DNA of 16,919 nt, taken from assembly GCA_002336085.1 (NCBI GenBank), contig DDEH01000049.1, forward strand, positions 1 through 16,919, in the 5' to 3' direction. Positions 14,753 through 16,919 of the stretch are shown in pieces. The first letter of the stretch is position 1; each line of letters starts with the position of its first letter. The notes beneath the pieces are model-generated. The model saw nothing but the letters and a program-made list of their open reading frames with translations, did no database searches and was not told where the DNA came from. The stretch is from Flavobacteriales bacterium UBA1959 (GTDB lineage Bacteria; Bacteroidota; Bacteroidia; Flavobacteriales_D; Sanyastnellaceae). The position numbers and the translations under genes are program-made.

Positions 14753-15719
14753 AAAAACGCCGAAAAAATTTCAGCAAACCTATGTGCTTCAAACGTGCCT
14801 ATTGTTTTGCATGCTTACCGCTGCGTCTGTATTATTTTTAAGCTGGGGGTTTGCAGCGCACCGCAAAATAATCGACGTCACTATACATTTTGTGCCCGAA
14901 CCGTTGCACGGTTTTTTCAAAGCCAACCGCGATTGGTTGGTAGAACACGCATTGGATGCTGATTTGCGCAAACATTCTGTTATCGGCGAGGCAGAAAAAC
15001 ATTACATCGATCTCGAGGCTTTTGGCGTATCGCAGGAACAGGAAATTTGCCTTCCTCCATTTGACTGGAACGATGCTGTGGGAACGTTTGGCGAGGATGA
15101 ATTGCGATCAAATGGAATTGGACCTTGGAATGTCCAATGGCAATACCGCAAATTAACAGTGGCTTTTGCGTCACAGGATAAAACTAAAATCTTGCGTTGT
15201 GCCGCTGACCTGGCCCATTATATCGCTGATCTTCACGTACCGCTGCATACAACTGAAAATTACGATGGTGCCATTACTGGGCAAAAAGGAATCCATTCGC
15301 TCTGGGAAACTCAAGTTCCGGAGCTCAGAATGGCCGAGTTTGACTTAGTCTCATACTCTTCTGCTCTGAATTATTTACCGCTTTGCACCGATTCAATTTG
15401 GGATATCATTTCAGAGAGCCACAGCTGCCTTCCATTGGTTTTCAGTGCAGAGAAGGAGGCCATGGAGGAAATCGGAGAGCATGATTCCTTTGCTTTTGTG
15501 GTCCGAGGAAGAACACGACAAAAAATGAGAACAGAAGCCTTTGTCTCTCTGTACCATGCAAAACTGAATGGGCAAGTTGAACAGCGAATGCGAAGCTCGA
15601 TTGAAGTCTGTGCATTATTTTGGTACTGCGCATGGGTGCAAGCGGGACAGCCTACCTTACCTCTTAACACGAATGATCAAAATAGTTTTCGTCGAATTTT
15701 CAAATGGCTAATCAACTAA
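14727..15719 (+). CDS. Zinc-dependent P1 nuclease / phospholipase C-like protein
   Basis: This 330-residue exported or membrane-anchored protein belongs to the P1 nuclease/phospholipase C superfamily, which uses a three-zinc centre to cut phosphodiester or phosphomonoester bonds. A hydrophobic segment (about 20-39) ends directly before W40 in SWGFAAHRKI. Cleavage there would make Trp the N-terminal metal ligand, as in the family. Counting from the ATG, the likely ligands are W40, H45, D77, H92, H164, D168, H174, H190 and E194. The spacings W-5-H, D-15-H and H-4-D-6-H match those I recall for P1 nuclease, and E replaces the last Asp as in phospholipase C. The motifs read AHYIADLHVPLH and GIHSLWE. 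The start overlaps comB by 26 bases; a TTG one codon upstream is an alternative. Nuclease and phospholipase activity cannot be told apart by eye. Confidence 0.82.
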   Translation: MKILQQINKKTPKKFQQTYVLQTCLLFCMLTAASVLFLSWGFAAHRKIIDVTIHFVPEPLHGFFKANRDWLVEHALDADLRKHSVIGEAEKHYIDLEAFGVSQEQEICLPPFDWNDAVGTFGEDELRSNGIGPWNVQWQYRKLTVAFASQDKTKILRCAADLAHYIADLHVPLHTTENYDGAITGQKGIHSLWETQVPELRMAEFDLVSYSSALNYLPLCTDSIWDIISESHSCLPLVFSAEKEAMEEIGEHDSFAFVVRGRTRQKMRTEAFVSLYHAKLNGQVEQRMRSSIEVCALFWYCAWVQAGQPTLPLNTNDQNSFRRIFKWLIN

Positions 15720-16822
15720 ACATTTTAATTCTCGATCCATTTCACACCGGTTCGCATGCACATTGGTCGACTTCCTTGCAACGAGAATGGAATGCCCAAT
15801 CAAATGTTGATGTCTCCCTCATGACCATGCCCGGTCGGTATTGGAAATGGCGAATGCATGGAGCCAGCGTTGAATTCGCGCGGCAATGTGATGAATTTAC
15901 ACAATTTCCAGACGCCATCATTTGCACGGATATGCTCGAGGTCGCATCGTTTAAAGGGCTATTAAGAAGTGACTGGAATGGCATCCCCCTCGTTCAATAC
16001 TTCCATGAAAATCAACTCACATATCCTTGGAGTCCGAGTGATCCTGATGCTCAGAATGGAAGAAATCGAACGTATGGTTTTATGAATATCATCTCCGCAA
16101 TGGCCTCGGACGCCATCTGGTTCAATTCTGATTTCCATAGAACATGTTTCATCAATGCTGTTCCCAAATTCTTAAAACCAATGCCGGATGGAATCCGTCA
16201 TTTCGAAGAGCATGCATTTTTTAAAAAATCAGCCATTCTTCCTATTGGTCTCGATTTGCCTGAATATACCGATTGCACAAGACCGTGCAATAAGCCGCCC
16301 ACAATATTGTGGAATCATCGGTGGGAATTTGACAAAAACCCCGATTACTTTCTCCATGTATTGCGGCATTTTAAAGAATACGACGTTAAATTCTCTTTGA
16401 TTCTTACCGGGCCTCAATTCGACTCAAAGCCAAGTGCGCTCATTCAAATTCAACATGAATTTCGAGCTCACATTCTACACCAGGGCTTTGCATCAACCCG
16501 ACAGGAGTATACAGCATTGTTAAAAAGAAGTGATTTTGTTATTCATTCACCAAAACAAGAATATTTTGGAATAAGCGTGCTCGAAGCTATGGCGCATGGA
16601 GTCATTCCGCTATTGGGAAAAGGCACAGCCTATGAAGACTGGTGTGACCCAATCTTTCTTACCACCAACATTCCTTGCGCACGGCAACGATTTCAATCAA
16701 TCGCACTAAAACCTGAGTCGTATAGATACAAAGCCGTGGAAATCGCACGTCAATTCAATTGGCGGGATGTACTAGCTCATTACGACAAAGAGATCAACAA
16801 TGTCATAGCGCGTTCAGATTAA
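15704..16822 (+). CDS. DUF3524 glycosyltransferase, tRNA-queuosine mannosyltransferase-like
   Basis: This 372-residue GT-B glycosyltransferase resembles the GTDC1/QTMAN family, whose animal member mannosylates queuosine in tRNA-Asp. The N-terminal DUF3524 domain shows DPFHTGSHAHW (11-21), MPGRYWKWRMHG (42-53) and QYFHENQLTYPWS (98-110), all highly characteristic. The C-terminal domain has ILWNHRWEFDKNP (201-213), a FSLILTGPQF strand (230-239) and the nucleotide-sugar motif EYFGISVLEAMAHG (286-299), with E286 and E294 in the E-x7-E arrangement. The length is about that of the family. There is no signal peptide, so it is cytoplasmic. Its start overlaps the upstream zinc-enzyme gene by 16 bases. 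What the bacterial enzyme glycosylates is inferred only: queuosine-tRNA or another acceptor. Its 3' end overlaps the converging gene at the window edge by 20 bases. Confidence 0.83.
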   Translation: MANQLNILILDPFHTGSHAHWSTSLQREWNAQSNVDVSLMTMPGRYWKWRMHGASVEFARQCDEFTQFPDAIICTDMLEVASFKGLLRSDWNGIPLVQYFHENQLTYPWSPSDPDAQNGRNRTYGFMNIISAMASDAIWFNSDFHRTCFINAVPKFLKPMPDGIRHFEEHAFFKKSAILPIGLDLPEYTDCTRPCNKPPTILWNHRWEFDKNPDYFLHVLRHFKEYDVKFSLILTGPQFDSKPSALIQIQHEFRAHILHQGFASTRQEYTALLKRSDFVIHSPKQEYFGISVLEAMAHGVIPLLGKGTAYEDWCDPIFLTTNIPCARQRFQSIALKPESYRYKAVEIARQFNWRDVLAHYDKEINNVIARSD

Positions 16823-16919
16823 CCTGCTCAATTGATTTGACCAACAACTCTGGAAGCGCAACTGGACGTAATCCTTCCTTGCTCACACATGCCAGTTGAA
16901 CCTGCGCCGTAGCGACAAT
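16803..16919 (-). CDS. Partial gene, C-terminal end of a probable acyl-CoA thioesterase
   Basis: The minus strand is open from the window edge to a TGA at 16805-16803. It encodes the last 38 residues of a protein whose start lies outside the window. The segment reads IVATAQVQLACVSKEG then LRPVALPELLVKSIEQ. The pattern of a final beta strand (AQVQLACV), a turn with K/D-x-G, then RPV-x-LPE and a helix is what the YbgC-like hot-dog acyl-CoA thioesterases end with. It converges on the glycosyltransferase gene, and the two coding regions overlap by 20 bases. No terminator could be found between them. The assignment rests on a short fragment, so the family call is less certain than the existence of the gene. 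Confidence 0.65.
   Translation of the reverse strand: MVATAQVQLACVSKEGLRPVALPELLVKSIEQVNLNAL

Noticed and set aside
1..16919. Mobile element, CRISPR array, toxin-antitoxin or defence system
   Set aside because: I looked for regularly spaced direct repeats, terminal inverted repeats and transposase, integrase or nuclease defence motifs on both strands and found none. The window reads as core chromosome.

Overview
The window looks like a stretch of core chromosome from a member of the Bacteroidota, probably close to Flavobacteriales. The evidence is a secreted PKD-repeat protein ending in a type B gliding/type IX secretion sorting domain, a DUF3276 (PUR-like) protein, and the order parA-parB-DUF5683-lepB-wbqC. 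There are also TAnnTTTG-type -7 promoter boxes and few strong Shine-Dalgarno sequences. No tRNA, rRNA, CRISPR array, transposase, integrase or phage gene is visible. Base composition and gene density look even across the window.

Layout. Positions 77-2592 hold mtaB (tRNA methylthiotransferase) and lgt (lipoprotein diacylglyceryl transferase) on the + strand. After a gene-free 291 bp gap where genes converge, a minus-strand pair follows: a DEAD-box RNA helicase (3298-4632, GTG start) and msrB (2884-3291). A divergent promoter region leads into a 920-residue-frame secreted PKD protein (4703-7465), then the DUF3276 gene (7535-7951). A 276 bp leader with a consensus -7 box, a perfect 14 bp palindrome and a hairpin precedes parA (8228). 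From there the + strand runs tightly packed: parA, parB, DUF5683, lepB, wbqC (4-base overlap with lepB) and gcvT. After a 76 bp gap come a ComB-like 2-phosphosulfolactate phosphatase, a P1-nuclease/phospholipase C-like zinc enzyme, and a DUF3524/queuosine-tRNA mannosyltransferase-like glycosyltransferase. Those last three genes overlap one another. At the right edge the 3' end of a minus-strand gene, probably an acyl-CoA thioesterase, overlaps the glycosyltransferase gene tail to tail.

Functional themes are tRNA modification at both ends (mtaB and the DUF3524 enzyme), envelope biogenesis (lgt, lepB, DUF5683, the secreted PKD protein) and chromosome segregation (parAB). The rest is metabolism and repair (gcvT, comB, msrB).

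I found no convincing undescribed multi-gene system. The best leads are the overlapping comB / P1-like / DUF3524 trio, the structured parA leader, the apparent absence of dapB from an otherwise standard parAB-lepB module, and non-canonical residues in Lgt and MsrB.
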